A DNA stretch of 64,000 nt from Trichuris trichiura. Lineage: Eukaryota > Nematoda > Enoplea > Trichinellida > Trichuridae. Below are positions 12,549 through 25,211 of this stretch, piece by piece. A program made the position numbers and the translations under genes. Location of the stretch: NCBI GenBank assembly GCA_037903355.1, contig JBAJFE010000041.1:434001-498000 (forward strand). Direction: 5' to 3'. A model generated the notes under the pieces. It did not search any database and had not been told where the DNA came from. It saw only the letters and a list, made by a program, of their open reading frames with translations. The stretch's first letter is position 1. Every line of letters begins with the position of its first letter.

Positions 12549-15500
12549 GATCTAAATCTGCTGCTATTGACTGGAAAACGAAAAGTTCAACTTTCTAGCT
12601 TTTACAAGTTTACAGCTTCCAAAGGATGAGTACAGTATGTTGCTCATAGTGGTGGCAAGTTTTGCTTTTCGAAATTATTAAAAAGATGGACTTTTTGATG
12701 AACTTTCCAGCTGCTTAACTACAATGTCGACAGTTTAGGAGCGGCAATGGCAGCAGCTGGCGCTGAATTTTCAAACGTCCAAGTCTGCCAAGCTTATTTG
12801 CATTGAACAGTAACCTCCTAGTCGCTGTGTTTATAAATTACGTCATTTCATTCAGTGGAGCTTCGACGCGACGCTCCGCGGCTACCGCGGTGAGCTCCCT
12901 AAGTGAAATGCATTGCTTTTATGAATAATATCGAAGTATTAATTTTAACATATTGACAAGTTGAGCAGCGGAAACTGTCTAACAAGGAAACTAGCGCTTT
13001 CTGTCACCATCGTAGAAATGAACAGCGAGCGCCATAGCTTATCAGCTGAAATTGAAGAACCAAAATATCTTACGAAATTTAGTAAAACGTAGAGGACTCT
13101 TGCGGAATGAATTTTATGATTTCCTTCGCAACAGCGTCAATCATTCAGCTTAAAAGCAATTGGTTTAGAATACTGGCGCTCTCATCAACAGACGTAGCGC
13201 GTTTGACATAATATTACGGCGTCCCATATATTATGTCTCCAACACATGTTAGCCACCTTACGATGTTGTTATTGCGCGAAGAAAATTTGTAATGCGTCTT
13301 TCAAACACCACCACTAGTCCATACATGTAGTCTTTAAACGACTTAAGGCTATTGAACCAGCTGAGCTAATGCCGGAATGAAAATTTTGAGAAGGAAAAGT
13401 TTTTTGCGTATTATTAATATTTTACTTTAGCCTTAAGTCGCTCACATCCGACCCATAGTGTTGAGCCTTTGCAGACTATCGCGCTCTGCTGTTGTGAACC
13501 GCGCGCAAAAGATACTACGAGCAGTTGAAGCGATCGTCATTTATTAAGCGCCACGTTGCGCGGGAGGAGCTTTCGCGGGGCAGAAGCTTCGGCTGTTCGT
13601 AGTCTATGTCTTGCTGCGGAAAGTTGCCCAAAAGACAAGCAAGCCTTCAACCTTCACCGGATTCAGTTTTTTTTAAAGTAAAGCTTGAGAACCGCTTGAT
13701 GTCATGACATTTGAAAGCGGACAAAATGTCACGGCAGTTGTCACTTTTTTACCTATGCGGGAATTCAGACGATTCACTTTGACTGGCCCATGGCTCTCCG
13801 AACGAACGAAATTGAATTGATTGCTCAGCTTAAAGAATGAATGTCGGTTCAAGTTCGTAAGAAAGCTGCAAAATGACCAAACGTCAACGCTAAGAGCGTG
13901 CAAACGTCCAGCCAAAGGGCAGAGATGCAGTAATATCGTCGCCTCGTCAGATGCTGACATGTTCAAGCGTAGAGCAGCTGATTCCAAGCCGAAGCGGAAA
14001 TACATAGGAAAAGAACCTTGAACTTCCAACAGAAAAAACAGGAAGCTAGTACGCTGCGTCTGATAGATAAAAATCGCTCTACTGCACTTCATTTAAAACT
14101 TAAGTCGCGCAATCATCTTGCCGAAACGCTCGTTTATGTCTTCAAAATCAATTAGAGACCGCAAACTATGCTTTCCGTTAGGCTTATGCAAATTTTTGCA
14201 TTGAAAATAAAACTTTCTTCTAACGCGTGTGTGAAATAACATAATAATGGTACGGAAAAGCTAGCCGTTATAACGGCTAGCTTTTCCGTACCATTATTAT
14301 GTTATGCAAATTTTTGTTATAGTTAACTATAAAGTATGCCGTATAGACTTGTAAATCCTTTGCCTTTAGTGGGCGTTAAACTTAGGCTTGCCGCTAAATT
14401 TAATATGAGATAATCCAAAGGCAAACCGCTGGCAGCCCTTCAAGCCTAAGGAAAAAAGTCTGATCAGCATGTGCAAATATGCACATGATCGCTGCCTTTG
14501 TGGGGCAAAAAATCTGCATATTTTTTACAAAGCAAAGAGTGAGAGTGCGGGAAGGGAAAAGCTAGAGAAGTTAGCACGAATATGTTAATCGAAGCTGCTA
14601 TCCACAAAGGGCGCTTACTGCCCACCTGTGGCTTTTAAAGCAAAGAAACTAATCTTGATAAGCTGTACGAAATGTAAAAAAGGCGGCGGAAAGCGGAACG
14701 GCGTTGCATATTTGATTTGATACTATTTGGAATGGATGGAACGTGGCAAGAAGGTAACGCAAAATATTTTAGATTTTCCACTGCGTCGTCGACTCGTAGG
14801 AGAGACCACAAGGACCACCGGTAAACTTCCGCGTCAAATTTTCAACCGGTAAGCATCTGGCAACGGGTTGGGCATTTTTTTTACGTTAACAATTTAATGC
14901 GTCGTCAGATTGTTGGGAAAGTTGGATGCGCATGCAAAAATTTGCCCTTCGGCAATGAAAGCCTAAATCTGGCGATAATCCCGTCAATGAAATGCAAAAG
15001 GCATCCGCTTGTTAAACCACTTCCGCCTTAGGTTGTTCGTATAAGTAGTTTGCGCGGAAAATTGACCACTATCATCCGAGATAGGCGTACTCGTCTGTCC
15101 CACCAGTATAGGCAAAAAAAGTTTTCATTCTCTAACTAAAATAGGTAAGAGACAGCTCTGTTCAACTGCCCGAACCGGCGGCAACTCGCAAAGTGTGAAA
15201 GGCTGTTTTTTTAGGCTTTGGTCAGGCCGGTTCGAGCAACGCTGCGGCTCAAGCTGAGAATAGCGAGGTCGATAAGGTCTAAAACCTAAAGGAATGTCGC
15301 AAAGCCAAAGATGGTCGGTAAACTCCCATCTTTGCGGGCCATTCTCGTTAACGCGCTTTCGGGTGTTGATGGCCTAACTTAATTCGGCTGAAAATGAAAG
15401 AAGAAGGAGAAGGAGGAAAAAAATGTAGTAGGAGGCAACCAACCCACCGAGTGAACCGTATGCACTGCTGCTGGCCGGTCGTTGACATATATATACGCTA

Positions 15501-16190
15501 TCACATGACGAACATTATCCGAGCAATTGTCAGAGCGCTTTCGGTTGCGACCGAGCTGTTTGCTGTTAAGTGAGGTGCTGCGTAATCTGTCAAGCCATGA
15601 GAGGATGATGAATGAGTCGCGTTTGGCAAGGAAAAAGAGAAGATGAAAGAATGCGCGCAGAGCAGCGCCAATTTAGCCAAAGCAGGAAAACTTTTCGCTC
15701 CGGCTCAAATGGATTTTTCGCCAATGTCAAATGGCGGGGGGTTAAGGAAAAATTTAAATAAAAACAAAATACGGCTTACGTCGACGAAGTGCAACTTTCC
15801 CGTACGATAGAATTGCAGAATCGAAGAGAAGGCTCGCGGATGACGATCGAAAAAGTACATGTTTCTTTCCGGGTCGTAGTCGTCGCATAAGGATAATATA
15901 GTATCGATAGAGGTGGCATGGTAAAGTCGGCAAAGTCGACTGGTCGGCATGTAGTTTAAAGTTGACCAGAGAACTTCGTGAATTTCACCGCCGACGTTCA
16001 AAAGGACGCGAACGGAAGAGCGCCTTTCTTGCGGACTCTTTGTAAGGGAACAACTCCTTTTTCGACGCAATATACTGAGCTCTCCATTGCCAGGACTATG
16101 ACGTATCGTTGCATCTCTCCTGGAGAGGTTGTGGTTCGTAACGTCTTGCAAGCTTTCATTAGCGCATGCTGACAACTCCTTGGTTCGCAT
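8642..16190 (-). CDS. Shab (Kv2): Kv2 / Shab-type voltage-gated potassium channel alpha subunit
   Basis: A pore-forming subunit of a tetrameric delayed-rectifier K+ channel of the plasma membrane. Coding exons, all joined in phase 0: 16190-15780, 11385-11140, 10117-9185, and probably 8923-8642 (TGA), giving 623 residues. Exon 1 holds most of the T1 tetramerisation domain ([15 protein letters not shown]). Exon 2 finishes it, with [15 protein letters not shown] providing the zinc-site cysteines. Exon 3 holds the whole membrane core: S1 from residue 220, an arginine-rich S4 (about 325-345), the selectivity filter TVGYGD (about 409-414), and S6 with the PIP hinge ([11 protein letters not shown]). 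The PIP, the [10 protein letters not shown] tail start and the T1 sequence point to Kv2 rather than Kv1, Kv3 or Kv4. The chosen start is the first ATG in frame after an upstream stop. The C-terminal exon is inferred from splice signals and phase; without it exon 3 runs three codons past the donor to TGA at 9173-9175. Intron 1 is about 4.4 kb. Confidence 0.95.
10733..10857. repeat. ATT/AAT trinucleotide microsatellite
   Basis: An almost pure run of alternating AAT- and ATT-type trinucleotides about 120 bases long in Kv2 intron 2 (10118-11139). A shorter run of the same unit lies at about 10174-10198. Translated, it gives a meaningless poly-leucine frame. Confidence 0.95.
12513..12546. repeat. 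(GA)n microsatellite
   Basis: A run of GA dinucleotides about 34 bases long in Kv2 intron 1. Confidence 0.95.
14236..14305. repeat. Perfect 70-bp palindrome with no spacer
   Basis: The 35 bases from 14271 (TAACGGCTAGCTTTTCCGTA and onward to GTTAT) are the exact reverse complement of 14236-14270. There is no mismatch and no loop. Identity stops outside these bounds. It lies in Kv2 intron 1. Confidence 0.95.
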
Positions 16191-19100
16191 ATATGAATTA
16201 AGCGAAAACTCCTTTTCCACCAAGTTCACGTCAAGTTCATCAGTAATACGAAGCCATCATTTGCCATTGTGATTTAATAAGAGCCGCTTCCTTGAATGTT
16301 TCAAAGCGGCTCTGCTCTTCTTCTGATAATATTGGGAAGAACGCAGTCGTCACAGAGCGGCTGTCGTCATGTTCGATCGAGCTTGCTTCTGGCAGGCCAC
16401 TGGAGAGAAATGATAAGCTTTAGGAGCAGCGAAAGAGCAAAAGAATTGAACAGAAACCGCCCTCTAGGCGGATGATTAGGGAACAGCTAACGCTAACTGG
16501 GTGCGGATTAGGTTTGTACAACGATTAGATGAAGCAACTTACTGGGCATTACTTGACCATTTTGAAAAGTTCTATGCATCCTCTATATACCATCGACGAC
16601 GACGACAGCTTTGAAAAAGTTGCTTCTCTCCCGCCGCTCAACACAGCTGCTGCTGTTTTGGCTGTTGACTATTAATGAAGCAGCGATAGTCTTTTCAAGT
16701 TCCTCACTTTTGACTAGCCCGTCCCATAAAACGCGTGGAATATTAGTTCCGGAATTTCACGAACTTTTTGAACCTTCGCTGTATTTCTGTAACTTTTCTT
16801 GTTTACGAATTTTTGAAGATTAGTAAGATTATCCCGCCGCGGTAAATAGCCCAAATTTGATTGAACAAGCTTTTGGCCAAGAGCCGATAGTAAATGGGCT
16901 TTAAACCAAAAGGGCGCCCCTTAATGGCGGCTGACCAACTTTTCTTTCGCCAGAGTAGTGTCGTCCCTCCTTTTTCAGGATTGACATAAACAAGTGGCTT
17001 GAGCAACACGTCGCTTTCCCCGAGCTGACCAACCGAAAAAAGCTCGTTTAAAACGACCAACGAGTGCCTGTAATTGCCAAAGATGACCGGCGAAATGACG
17101 TTCTTGGGATCAACTTTTGATGGAAAATTTGTTGCTGTCCCATTGCCAAGAAAGGACAAATGATTAGATCAGTCTACTGAAGCCTAACGAACCAGTCTTA
17201 TGGAGGAAGATACGCGGTCGAGCTTAAAAGTTGCCTAACCTCGTCGGTTTGCAGTATGCGCAAATGCAATCAAGCAATCGCTTCTAAAATGCATGCATTT
17301 TTAGCTTACTTCGTCAGCAACGCATTTTTGGATAATAAGTAAAGTTGAGGTTCAATTTTCCATCGCTGTCAAATATTGACGCGTATATTTTCTCAATTAA
17401 GAAAAACAGCCAAGATATATATACGTATAATCAACCGCGCTTATGCCGCGTGCAGAATTTGCCGCTGAACTAATATACATAGAGGAGGTTATTGTTTCTT
17501 CAAAACTGGCCAAAGCCTACCTTAACACCCCGCCAAAAGTGAAAGGGCATTTGGCATGCCAGAATTTTGTTAGATGTATACATATGTGGCAAGAATTCCG
17601 AAAGGTCGTAAATGTTAGCAATGTATCCAATTTTCTTCCGCCATTCATTGATCCGTTATCAATGGGCGTTAGTGAGCACCTGAAAAATTTCGGAGCAACA
17701 AATTTTCATACCGCCTGTTGCGCCCATTCTTCTCCGTTTGACTTTACGGACAAATTTCACGTACAAGCTGTCCTTCGCCCGTAGAAGGCTACTCGAAATC
17801 GCGAGTTTATTCTCGCCCTCTCTTGTATTTTGCGTGTAAGCTCAATCTAACATTGGTAATACTATATATCTTGAAACTGCCCTGCGAAGTAACGGCCATT
17901 ACGTCAGTAGTTCAAACCTTACCGCATGCAAAGTTATGACGCAAATTCTCAACACTTAAGGTTGGAAGTGTCACATTCTAAGCGCCTGTAAAATTAACCG
18001 CTGCGTAGGGTGTCAAGTTTGCGCTTACTCTGCTTTAGGTGTTAGATTACGTGCTATAATAAAATCACATAGGCATAGAGCATTCGCTGCTCATTGGGTT
18101 TCATGATCCGGCATTTTCGGCCTAAGTCTAACAAACGGAACGCGAATGTTACTCTCGCGAACGAGAAAACTCCAAAAGCTTAAAATATTGACATTATGAA
18201 ATCTTGTTCGCTTGTGGCTATGAAAGCGAATGAACATGCAGCGCAACCAGGCATACATACGCACCTGCCAATGACAAAGGGCTTATTGTTGCAACCGTGT
18301 GCCGCTCTGAAAGTCAGCGAACAACACGCAAGTTGTTGACAGCATTGGTGTGTATGTATACAATTCCCGCATGCATTGATACGACGTTAAGGTACGGAAG
18401 GGAAGAATAGTAGTTGTTAGTTCATTTTTAGCTAAACTAGCGGACTATGTCTCAAGCAAAGGATATATGCTCTTTGGCAAAGCTGTTAGCATCCCACAAT
18501 TGTTGGAAGGTATCGAAAAAACATTTAAACGAAACTGGTGATTTTTCCGAATGATTGATCGAGTCACACCGAGTTCGTCTGCTGGTTGCACTTAGGGTGG
18601 AATACTTTAGCGAGGCAGAGAGAGAGAGGTACGCCAATATTTTTAGAACGACGAGCATAGTTCCATTGCAGTCGCTTTCAGGTGAACTTATTTGTCCATC
18701 CTTGCATCACTAAGAGTGCATGGCTAGCTCGGATGCTGAAGGAAACTCCAGCGGGTTGGTCGATAGATAAGTTATGCACAATAGAGAAGAATTTTCACGT
18801 AGGCTTCGGCAATATGCGCAGCAACGAAAGCGGGAAGCATTGCAAGCTGGCCTTGATAAGTTTTTGGTTTTGCCCAGACTGCGCAATGGTAGAAAAAAGC
18901 CACCACGAATGCAGTGACAGAATTCAATCACGCTTAAGTCATCTGACTCTGTCAATCGCAATTTATTCCACAAAAATATCTGACGCATTTATTTGAGACC
19001 ACGGAGTGGAGCTGTTCAAAGTGCTCACTCCTTCTACCAACGCATCGTATAATCGTTCAGCGTTTGAACATGTCAACTAGGCTTGTCGAAGCTCGCTTAT

Positions 19101-22100
19101 TGCCAACTTTTGACCTTAAGGCCTCGGTGAATACGAGCATAAAATAAATGAGCAAGTCAAGAAAAGCACGATGAACAAAAAGTAAAAAAAGGAATAAATA
19201 ATCCGGCTGCTAAGAAATCATATTGAGAAACTGGATTTATTGATTCATTACTCGTCAATGTTGTCCATGTAGCGAAGTTCACATAACGGCAATGAACATC
19301 TTAGAACATACGCTGAATTGGGCATATTTTTTCGTGCTGACCTAAAGTACTAACAAGTGATAGGCTTTGACCATTAAACCCGTAGGGTAAGTACTGTTAT
19401 GTTCTCCAACAACTGACCTTGCATCTAATACTTCAGTGTATGCTCATTACGTGCATAGGAAACGCGGACACCATAGAAAGGCGTGTTCACAAGCCAATCT
19501 TGGCTGATATTCAAACTTGGAACATTTTGGCATGCTAGTCGGTATTATGCAATTATAGATTAATAGTATGACGTACCAATTTATATTTCTGTAAATTAAG
19601 TGACAGCACGATTGGCGATAGATCAGCATTGCGGCAGTGAACTTGAAGAAGCACGACTTTACGTATTGCAACTGCAATAAGATTAATTTTTCACAAAAGT
19701 GATCATGGCATCTCTGCAAACTTAGACGGCGCTATTCTCCCCTAAGCCGGCAGCCGGCATACCGCCAATAGTCGTCTTGTAGCTTCCGTTGCCATCGGGA
19801 ATTGCCTTGAAGTGAAATGATGCCGAAATGGAGGCTTCGTTAATCTTTTAAAGTTTTCATTACTCCCCAAAGGCCGCTTAAAGCGATCATTTTGCTCATA
19901 TTCACCTTTAGGTTAAGCTGAGGGTGGTCGTTTAACGTTGCGGCCAGCCAGCTGCCGCTACTGTGAAATGTTGCAAAATCAAAAAATGCACCTCGTCGCG
20001 CTATGGTCCTGTAAAGAATTATGGAATCGAACCTTTGCAGCCGGCCGGAGAGTATTGATTTTTCCTCAAAAAAGGCTGTTCATCAGCTTTATGCGCTAAT
20101 CTGAAAGTTTCTGATTCGCTCGTTTGCAATAATAGTTTATCAATCGCTTGCAATTACAAATATCTACAAATAGTATAGTGCTGACCTTTGAAGCGTTAGA
20201 ACAAAGCTGCGACGACGATTTCTTTAAAGCGAGGAATTAGCAAGGTCGGCTGTCCACCATTGATTAGAGCTACTAATGCCTACAAGTCATCGATAGCTAT
20301 ATTAGGTCATATATTTTTAAATTAGTTCTTTTCCCTACGGCGAGTAAAACTACTTATACAAATAGTATCGAAAAGTGATACTTTCACCATGTGATAAACA
20401 AAGCAGTCTGATGCAAAGAGGTCGGTGAAAATTGTGCCGAGTACAAAATAATCTTTATGAAATAATTTCAAGTCTGAAATCAATGCAGCCAGCTTGCACG
20501 TTGGGAGAAAACAGCTTCATGCCATCAATGGTTGGATTGATATGATGAGTTTTAATAAAGGCAAATGCCAAAAATTCGGGTGACTGCAATAAGAAGTCTA
20601 TTGTTCACATGTACAATTTCAAAATTGAACGAGTCAGATGCAGGCTGGAAAAGCAAGCGAGGAAAGTAGACTTTTTGCTCTACGAATTTCAGTCGCAAAA
20701 ATGGCGAAGTGTTGTTTAGCGTTGTCGGTGCTGAAGGTTTTGTGAATTTTAAAAAGCAACTGGCTCGTAACTGATGGCAATAGAGGGAATTAGTTCATTC
20801 AATCTTTCCAGCTTGAACGGCATTGCGGTAATTGTCAAATTCATTGAAGTTGTACGGCCAATACCTCTAACCATTCACGGATAAAATTGCACTAATGAAT
20901 GTGCTATTGACGTACAAATCAAAGTAATCAATACGTACAATTGAAGTCTACTCCAAACTGTCAGCGCGTTACGTTTTTTAAAAGCTGTACACAAGCATTT
21001 TCTGCGAAATTTTAGCAATTAAAAATGGGTCATGTAATGAAAAGAAATTCTGAACTGTTAGCATTGTACAGTTTGCAGCGTGAGCGTTCCAAGCCGGACG
21101 TAAAGACAAATTCGTTCTATGCTGCGGCTGAGAAGAAACTTGATGCGCTTCGTTAAAACTTTGCAAAGCGCGCAGCGCGCGCGAGCGAAACATTTCGCCT
21201 TTGGCTCCTATTGCATGAAGTTGAAACGCGGAGACGCTACGTCATGCATTCACTTTTTTTTAATGTGAAAACTACTAGCAACACGTTTATTTACGGATTA
21301 ATTTGCCACTATTTTGAAAAAAACCAAATTAGGGCAGCGGCGGGTAAACATTAACTGAGCTCCACCGTCTGCCCACTAAAATCTTTGTGCACTAACTGCT
21401 AACTTCCGCACCTGTTATCTCTACGAAGGGCGTTTTAAAAAAATGATAAGAAGGTACAATATAATTGTGTAATCAACAAACGCGAAATAGAATTCTGTGA
21501 TGTACAAGTTAGAAAAACTAAAGAACTAATGTAGAAATTAAGAAAAGGGCTTCATTGAAATGACTAAACAATTAAGCATAGGAACAGGGTGCTAACTGAA
21601 ACAGAAAGAAGAAAAGAGGAACAGCTTAAGTCTCTGAGTGCTCCGTAGTCAGTTTGTAAGTTCTTTCTCAGCATCGGTTGCTGCACAGCGAATTTTGCAG
21701 GCAGACGGCAGCGCTCAGTTAGCAATCGTCCGTCTGTGTTCTTTCAAGCTTAGTTTTTTCAAAAAAATAGCAAATTAACCCGTAAATAAAAATGTTATTA
21801 ACAATAAACAACTGCTTCGTCAGGAACCTGAAAAAAATTTTAAGTTTGCTTTTTTCCGTATGCAAACTGGAACAAAAATTAGATTCACCAGTGAAAAGTA
21901 AGAAAAGCTTTCAGAGAACTGAGCTTCAAACTGTTTCAAAATAGGTATTTTACTCTGCGTAATGGCGAGAGGTTTCGCGCATTCCTTTTATTTTCAGAAA
22001 TTAGTATTTCAGCGGTACAACGAAATTTTGAATTCTCTCTTTCCTACTTCACCTTTGTAATATGGCAGCCTTTTCATCCACGCGAGTATACTGCGTAGGC

Positions 22101-22477
22101 AGAAAACATTGCACTTTTGTAAACCTGCTTTAACTTTATGCTGTGCTTAAGGAAAGTTCAGCAGAACCAAGCAAACACTGAAAAACGCTTTTGAAAGCTT
22201 GTCCAAAGCCACCTAAGCACTTTTTTTAAAATACTCGTTTAAGTATGACTAAACAAGTACAGATAATATTCTGCAATACAAATTGCAAAGAATAGTACTT
22301 CCGCTAATGCTTAGTAGCGTTGATGGAAACGACTTATAGCATATGAAAAAAATAAGAGTTGATTCAATGAGAATGATAAGAAAATAAGAGCTGACTCTGA
22401 CATATTATCCAGTATTTTTAATAGTCTGAAACATTTATTGTCAATAGCCTTAATTAAACAATTGAGTTTGAGAAGTG
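16191..22477. other. Region upstream of Kv2 up to the tRNA gene
   Basis: Presumably holds the Kv2 promoter and 5' UTR next to 16190, but no core promoter element could be assigned. No conserved gene was recognised. The only ATG-started frame worth noting is at 17443-17784. A minus-strand frame at 16803-17159 lacks an ATG and any acceptor that would make it an exon. Confidence 0.5.
17443..17784 (+). CDS. Orphan open reading frame, 113 codons, doubtful
   Basis: It opens with a true ATG (MPRAEFAAELIYIEEV) and runs uninterrupted to a TAG at 17782-17784. I recognise no domain, signal peptide or membrane segment. An AT-rich stretch with ATATATATACG lies just upstream. It could be a taxon-restricted gene, an exon, or chance; a single frame of this length is not strong evidence in 64 kb. 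Confidence 0.15.
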   Translation: MPRAEFAAELIYIEEVIVSSKLAKAYLNTPPKVKGHLACQNFVRCIHMWQEFRKVVNVSNVSNFLPPFIDPLSMGVSEHLKNFGATNFHTACCAHSSPFDFTDKFHVQAVLRP

Positions 22478-22565
22478 CCTCTGATAGCTCAGTTGGTAGA
22501 GCGGTGGACTGTAGTGTTACTGCGTAGACATCCATAGGTCGCTGGTTCGAATCCGGCTCAGAGGA
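22478..22565 (+). tRNA. tRNA-Tyr (anticodon GTA) with a 15-nt intron
   Basis: The acceptor stem CCTCTGA (22478-22484) pairs with TCAGAGG (22558-22564), followed by discriminator A. The D-arm reads GCTCAGTTGGTAGAGC. The anticodon stem TGGA/TCCA encloses anticodon GTA at 22511-22513. The T-arm GCTGGTTCGAATCCGGC carries the B box GGTTCGAATCC. The intron, 22515-22529, sits one base after the anticodon, the usual eukaryotic place and typical for tRNA-Tyr. A run of Ts at 22568-22572 is a good RNA polymerase III terminator. Confidence 0.96.
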
Positions 22566-24695
22566 GCATTTTTCATCCATTAATTTTTCAATGCTCCAGA
22601 TTTCTTGTTAAGAACTTACATTTATTTCTGAATGTTGCCCCAATCTGAGCTAATATATTTCCCATTGTTAATAATATTTTTATGTATTAACGTGGCACAA
22701 TAGAGAAAAAAATTGTTAGCGAACAGTACAAGTTCAAAACAGTTTTGATCTGATTTTATTCAAACGGTTTTTCTACTTCTTTTCCTGATTTTATCTCAAA
22801 AACTTTCACACATACCAAATATGGATATGCCATTGGTTATTATATGAAATGCATACTATTCATTGGGTAGAAAATTTAAAAGCCATAGTCCATACTAAGT
22901 AACCGCTTTGACGTCACTATCTATTCGAAGTGCTTCACACTACCGATAAGCTGCTCTGTTGCAATGCATGTTCATTCATTCTAAGATGACACCCGTGCTT
23001 AATAGCTTAAAAAAGAATTAGTTTGAAAATAAGAGACAAAAACATCTTCACGCTCACACTTATCCTTAATGTAAGCCACAGTTTCAACAACGTTGCGTAT
23101 TAATATTATTATTAAAATGTCATACTGAAAATAAAGTTTTGTTTGGAACTGTCATAATTTTTTTATTGCTCATTATTCTTTTGAAGTGTACAAGTTTTTT
23201 TCTGTATTGAATTATTTCAATTTTCGTAGTTTTCTTGCTCATGGACTTAACTGGACAAATTCAAACACGGGCAGCCCATGCCTGCCGGAATTGTGATGAT
23301 GTGTGCAGCAAAGATATCCTGAAAACAACATTCTTTCATTTTGGCGCAAAATGATTTAAAAAGAACTTAAAGGCATCGAACAGAATTGCGATGGGCAACC
23401 GTGTAATTACTCTTCAGAAAATTAAGTTTTGGACAACGCTGAGAAGCACTACCTGATATGGAAGTTCAAAATTTAGCTAAATAGCTACCTTTATATTATA
23501 CAACAGCCATTAGACTCTTTACCCAAATTGACAAAACAGAAAGATTGACGGAATGGTATTCACAAAAAGCATAGTGACTAAACAAGGTACCAGGTTCCTG
23601 ACGCATCAAAACAAAAGATCTTTTCTGGATCACACTGTCACTTATGATAAGAAGCCATAGCTGCACAGCATCTACAAGTGTAACATTCCGTGGCTGGTTA
23701 TGCGAGATTTTCATTTGAAGAAGGATATACTATCTGTATGGTGATATATGAAAGCCATAGTCTATTAGGAGTTCCCAAGTCTTATGGAATCGTCGCTTTA
23801 AACGTTTGCTAATGTGAACTGTTGACTAGACATGAAAAATTGCTATGGCCAACTTTAGCTAATATGGCAAAGCAGGTTCTCTACCGCTGCAAAGCTCAGC
23901 CATATGCAGCTTCATACGCCCGTGAAAAAAGTGGATACTTGTCAAACTATTTGCCCGCTGGTTCACATTTTGTTTCGCTCATTCCAAAGACATCTGCGCC
24001 AGAAAGTATACTGCATACAATTCCGAACAAAATTGACAGTGCTATTGTTGCTATTTATGGCGCAGTTATCAGAATCATTGAAACTATTGCACTTAAGCAT
24101 CAAATATATTCCTTTGCAGCTAGCGAAGACTTTCTGTCAGAAATTTTAAAACTTTCTACTTCTGTCATCAACGAAACGCTGATAGTAAAAGTCATTAAAA
24201 AATGAGGTTTCTTTGCGTTGTACAACTGCACTGAATATTCAATGAGCGACAGCGTGCCTTTAAAGAGAGAATGTAGTAGTGATAGCGCAAAAGATAATTT
24301 GATTGATCAAACGAGTCAGCGCTCAGCTGATTTGCATTCTCTCATCTTTGCTCATTGACCTATTATGTCGCATTGAAGAAAATTAGTCGACTTCTGCTAT
24401 AGTGAATATGCACTCATGGTACCAATCCTTATCTAAAAGTTGCCTAAAAAGTTAGAATGGACGTTTGACGATAGTAGAAATTTTAATAGAGTTTCGCGAC
24501 TAATCCAATCATATATTGGTTAAAATTTCTTTCTCTTCGTGATTACAGAACCATATAACAACATTGGCAGGTTCTCCAGCAGCTAAATAGCTCCACCACC
24601 TCACTGACGACGGAACTAGAGCGTTCCGAAAGCTTTGAACAATAAAACAGTTGAGTGCGTTGATATCTGTACTTTTCTTAATAACGGCTCATCCA
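22566..24695. other. AT-rich region after the tRNA
   Basis: Apart from the polymerase III terminator, no feature was recognised. A frame at 23822-24205 starts at TTG, has no homology I can name, and is not supported as a gene. Confidence 0.5.
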
Positions 24696-25211
24696 TCCGT
24701 TGGTAGAGCAGTTGTTTAGTTTAATTACAGATAACAGCACAACGAAAAACGGGAAAAGCCGTAGAAGACCTTACAACCATGAAAATTCAACCCGTTACGA
24801 AACATCCAGTTTTCAAGTAATAATAATAATAATAAAGACTGGGTGTCTTTTAACAGGCTTTGGTTGTTTCATGGTTGATCTTCTGATTCACGGGTTTGGC
24901 CCGTTGGATGTTTACTTAAGGCGCCTTTTGACGCCGCGTCAAGATGGTTCACCCTCTGCCGGTTCGACGCCAGAAACATTTTGACTTTACAACGTTTTGA
25001 CGCCGCGTCAAAATGTTTTTGCCAAAGGTGGTTTTATGTCGCCACGGTTTGGCGCACGTTGAAGCGGGAACCTTCTCTGGCACCGGATAAACGTGGAATC
25101 GTCTTTGTTCAAGCTGACAGATGTCACACCTTTACACTGCGTCAAGATGGAACAGTCTGAAGTTCAGGCGCACACATGTCTCACCTTAAGGCGGGGCTCA
25201 AGTTGACGAGG
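24696..25211. repeat. Left repeat cluster: inverted-repeat block and TTGACGC(N)GCGTCAA palindromes
   Basis: Block A (about 24696-24765: TGGTAGAGCAGTTGTTTAG ... CGGGAAAAGCCG) is an inverted copy of 27845-27905. Block B contains the palindrome TTGACGCCGCGTCAA at 24928-24942 and 24997-25011, with degenerate forms at about 25203-25217. It also holds the sentence AAGATGGTTCACCCTCTGCC, which recurs inverted at 28060-28080 and 28128-28150. No transposase frame lies between the two clusters. Confidence 0.75.

Larger units (their letters stand above)
11386..15779 (-). other. Kv2 intron 1 (4.4 kb)
   Basis: The donor GTAAGC follows exon 1 and the acceptor TTTTTAG precedes exon 2 at 11385. Inside are a (GA)n run (about 12513-12546), a 70-bp perfect palindrome (14236-14305) and a short hairpin (14468-14487). 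Minus-strand frames at 11763-12149 and 13673-14092 are open, but the first lacks an ATG at its 5' end and neither resembles a known family. Confidence 0.8.

Noticed and set aside
16803..17159. 118-codon minus-strand frame with gene-like composition
   Set aside because: No ATG at the start, no acceptor between the upstream stop and the frame, and no family resemblance.
23822..24205. 127-codon plus-strand frame
   Set aside because: Starts at TTG, no recognisable domain; insufficient support.
24696..24730. tRNA-like string TTGGTAGAGCAGTTG
   Set aside because: No acceptor, anticodon or T-arm partner follows; it belongs to the inverted repeat block A.
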